Notes under the pieces: model-generated
Seen by the model: only the letters and a program-made list of their open reading frames with translations
What the model was told of the DNA's origin: nothing
Databases searched by the model: none
Shown here: in pieces, positions 61,281-64,000 of the stretch
Layout of the letters: each line of letters opens with the position of its first letter
Numbering within the stretch: the stretch's first letter is position 1
Assembly (NCBI RefSeq): GCF_041146395.1
Contig: NC_090990.1
Span: 46,014,001-46,078,000 of the forward strand
From: Eulemur rufifrons
Taxonomy: Eukaryota; Chordata; Mammalia; Primates; Lemuridae
DNA length: 64,000 nucleotides
Direction of reading: 5' to 3'
Translations under genes and position numbers: made by a program

Positions 61281-62974
61281 TTTTCCGTGGGCCACGGATT
61301 TATAGCTAGGCATGATTGCTCCGTAGGTGAATAGGACTGGGTCCAACGTTCACAATGCTCAAGGTCTTGCAATGGAGACACACCATCCCTGAACACCGTA
61401 GTGAGTGTTGTGTATGAGATACGGGCGCACAAAAGCAGGAAAACTTAACTCCGTCTCGAGTGGACAGGAAGATTTGTCTTATGAATCCTTCCTGACGATT
61501 TTCTATTTTGACAGGCAAGAGGAGCAGGCATTCCAGGTATTTGAATAGTGAGAGATTCAGAACCAACGATCAACAAAGTTCTTCCCAGTTCCACATTTGT
61601 AGTGTTACCAATGTAAAATTCTTTGAATAGTTCTCCACTGATGAGTTATTTGCTGAAAAGTGTTTATTGTCACGGCTGAAAGAAAATAACAACAAAAGAA
61701 ACAATGATTACTTTTAGTGATAAAATGGAGAGGCTGCATGGGAGGAGGCAGCCCATTGTTTTTCCTTTTAATTATTGCACTTGAAAAATTGTGTAAGGTG
61801 GCAAACACTTTGTGTAGCGGCCTTCCTTGTTAGTCCCAGGGAGAGGCAGCGGATGGAACCACTGTAACCTGGCCTTCCTCCACGGGAGGAGGGAATCCAG
61901 GTGGCCATGTGCAAATGTGTCTGTGTGCAGCAAGGCTTCTGAAATGATGAGAGAGCCCGGCAGCTTCCAAAGCAGCTGTGACTCTGGATCGCACCCACCA
62001 TCTCTGCTTCTCACTACTAGAGAAGGGAATCTGTGCTGCCTTAGGAGGCATGGAGCCTGGGACTTTTCTTCCTTTTTAAATTTTTAACGTTATTTTTAAA
62101 ATATGTCAGTGCTGGGCACTGATCTCTTGACGAAAGAGAGGTTCCCTCCTTTTAAAACTATACTAACTAAAGATCTTGTGGAAACCCATGGCTTAGAAAT
62201 AAAACTTGAACGTCTCCTTTTTTGTTGTTGTTTATGAACGGCCAATAATTTATTCGCGTGTGACATTTGAGCTGGCATTTTTTCCTCCTAAGATGACAGT
62301 AGCGTCCGCTGTGTTATATGCTAAAGCAAAGCCAAAATAGCCCTTTGCTTTTGTCCCAATTGGTAGTTCTATTTTGCCCTCTTGCCTTTTTCATTTAGAC
62401 CTTACGGTATTTCCTAACCCTCAGACTCTTTTGAAAGGCTTTGATTAAAATATGCTGATAAAAGAATTTGATAACCAGGTTAGGAACGACAAGGCTATCT
62501 GGAGAAGACCGAAGGATTTGGCAGCCTAACAAATTCTATTCAGAGCACACAAAGAGATCCCGGAATGTTTTATAGGGACTCAAGTTTGGGGAATGGTATG
62601 AACTCAGGTTACCTGCAAAATATGGTGTCATATGGAAACATTTAAGAGCTTATGGAAAATTCTTTGAAAATAAAGTGGAATGAGCTAGCAAGCATATTAT
62701 ACCTAAGAAGAAAAATAAGAGCATTCATTCTGATTTTTAGGTGGCTGCCGCAGGAAGGGAGATGGATAAAAGTAGATCACTTTCCACTTCATACACATAA
62801 TATAGAAGAGATAACATCTAAGCACAGTTTTGCTAACCAAGCCCTAGACTTGAAAGTAGATGTCATTATGTCTAACCACCTCCTCTGTAGGAACCTCTTG
62901 TATGTTACCCCCAAAGCTTCTGCTTATATACTTCCAGAGAAAAATGAGGGGGTGTGGGGATAAAGGTTGGCAGG
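61281..62974. other. intronic DNA, nothing recognised
   Basis: A moderately GC-rich stretch (61800-62050) with overlapping short frames on both strands but no protein-like signature. Otherwise AT-rich. Confidence 0.4.
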
Positions 62975-63190
62975 AACTCACGTTGAATACTTAATATCTG
63001 CCAGATACTCGAGTAGGCACTTTATCGCCATCTCGTTTGACTTGTGAGTGTGGGTTTTATAATCTCCAGTTTACAGATGAGGAAACTAAGTTATACATGC
63101 ATCATGAAACTTAGCTCAGGTGTCTAGTTTGAGGCAAAACCGAAATTAGAACCCACGTCCATCTTCTTGCACTATATTAAGCTGCCTCCC
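62975..63190 (-). repeat. MIR SINE
   Basis: CTTAATATCTGCCAGATACT, CAGTTTACAGATGAGGAAAC, then GAACCCACGTCCATCTTCTT, a well-preserved reversed MIR. 63191-64000 holds nothing recognised. Confidence 0.75.
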
Positions 63191-64000
63191 AGATTGAAGA
63201 GCTCCCTTCCTGATAAGGCAGCTTCTTCTGTCTTAGTAATGCAGATTGTTTGAAAATGCTTTCTTTTATTTAGCTGAAATCTGCCTCCCATTAACATCTC
63301 TCATTGGTCCCGATTCTACCTGAGGAGGATCACAGAGTTGATGGAATTCTCTTTCTTCATGCAGGTATGTTTGCAATCACTGCTGCCAGTTATGGTTTCT
63401 GCCATCTTGTACTTAGATGATTTTTTTGAAAATAAAAACACACACACAAATGTCCTCTTGTTGACTACAATTCGTCTTTCAACATATGGAGCTCTTTTTG
63501 AATCCAAGCATCTAGACTCAAAGAATATGAGTGATAGAAGACACTTTAGTTTCATCCCTCCCTGCCTGATTCATCAACCAATTATTAGTATGCCCTTATT
63601 CAAGTTATTTGTTAAAATGGTGAACAGGGTGAACAGGGTAGGTTAACTGGTGGTGTATATATTAGTTTCTGAAATTGCATGCAGAATTTAGCCTACCTGT
63701 GAATTTTTCTGGAAAGAGGTTTGGTAACTATTGTCAAATTCTTAAAAGAACTCATTATGTTAAAAAGTTAAGAAGTACTCAGAGTAGAGAACTTCCTCCA
63801 GATTGAACTAATTAACCTCTTTCGGGAGGGCTTCCCAAATGACCATAACCCTTCATATGACTCAGCCATCACTAGACCATGTTAGATCATCCAGAAGACA
63901 TGGTAAATGGTCTTGTAAGATACTGCACTAAAATGAAAGTTTGCAGTCTTTTCTGTCTTTTCTTGATATCCTTGGACCTTGAGAAAGAATAATTATCTCC

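Noticed and set aside
61768..62087. overlapping ORFs of 73-86 codons on both strands
   Set aside because: Short, mutually overlapping and without signature; the region is only mildly GC-rich.

Overview
The window is nuclear DNA from a primate and holds the 5' part of one protein gene on the + strand, NFIA (nuclear factor I A, a site-specific transcription factor). Two coding exons are present: the 27-base first exon encoding MYSPLCLTQ (21730-21756) and the 532-base second exon (27201-27732), which carries nearly all of the DNA-binding domain. They join in frame across a 5.4 kb intron. Intron 2 then runs from 27733 past the right edge. No other convincing protein gene, tRNA, rRNA or CRISPR is visible, and I read the remaining long open frames as low-complexity, CpG-island or repeat shadows.

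The host looks like a strepsirrhine (lemur or loris type) primate. Several Alu elements are present, and the youngest (58580-58923, with a perfect 15-base target-site duplication) has the TATATATTTTTAG-type middle linker that I associate with lemur Alu elements. An L1 3' end at 8270-8760 and the usual mammalian MIR, MIR3 and L2 fossils agree with this.

Layout: 1-14465 is flank (or intron of longer upstream isoforms) with most of the old repeats on the left side, including two nested-insertion histories, plus a CpG-rich block with a Z-DNA-prone GC/CA tract at 1490-2200. 14466-22800 is a repeat-poor regulatory zone. It contains a CpG island at 15710-16320, a CCAAT/GC-box candidate promoter at 16999-17100, a GC-rich block at 18890-19110, a G-quadruplex run at 19703-19726, a perfect NFI palindrome at 20228-20242, a perfect pair of inverted octamers at 20879-20896, and the main CpG island at 20755-22790 around exon 1. 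Intron 1 after 22800 and the first 6 kb of intron 2 are AT-rich and almost free of recognisable interspersed repeats. Repeats return after 34 kb: an old 2.2 kb L1 at 44.0-46.2 kb, four Alu copies between 49.9 and 58.9 kb, and many L2/MIR pieces.

No exotic new system was found. The most interesting signals are in the promoter zone: a consensus binding site for NFIA's own family (possible autoregulation), the inverted octamer pair (POU factors), four short upstream ORFs before the NFIA start, and an intronic AATAAA after exon 2 that could yield a protein with only the DNA-binding domain. All binding, structure and transcript claims here are sequence inference.
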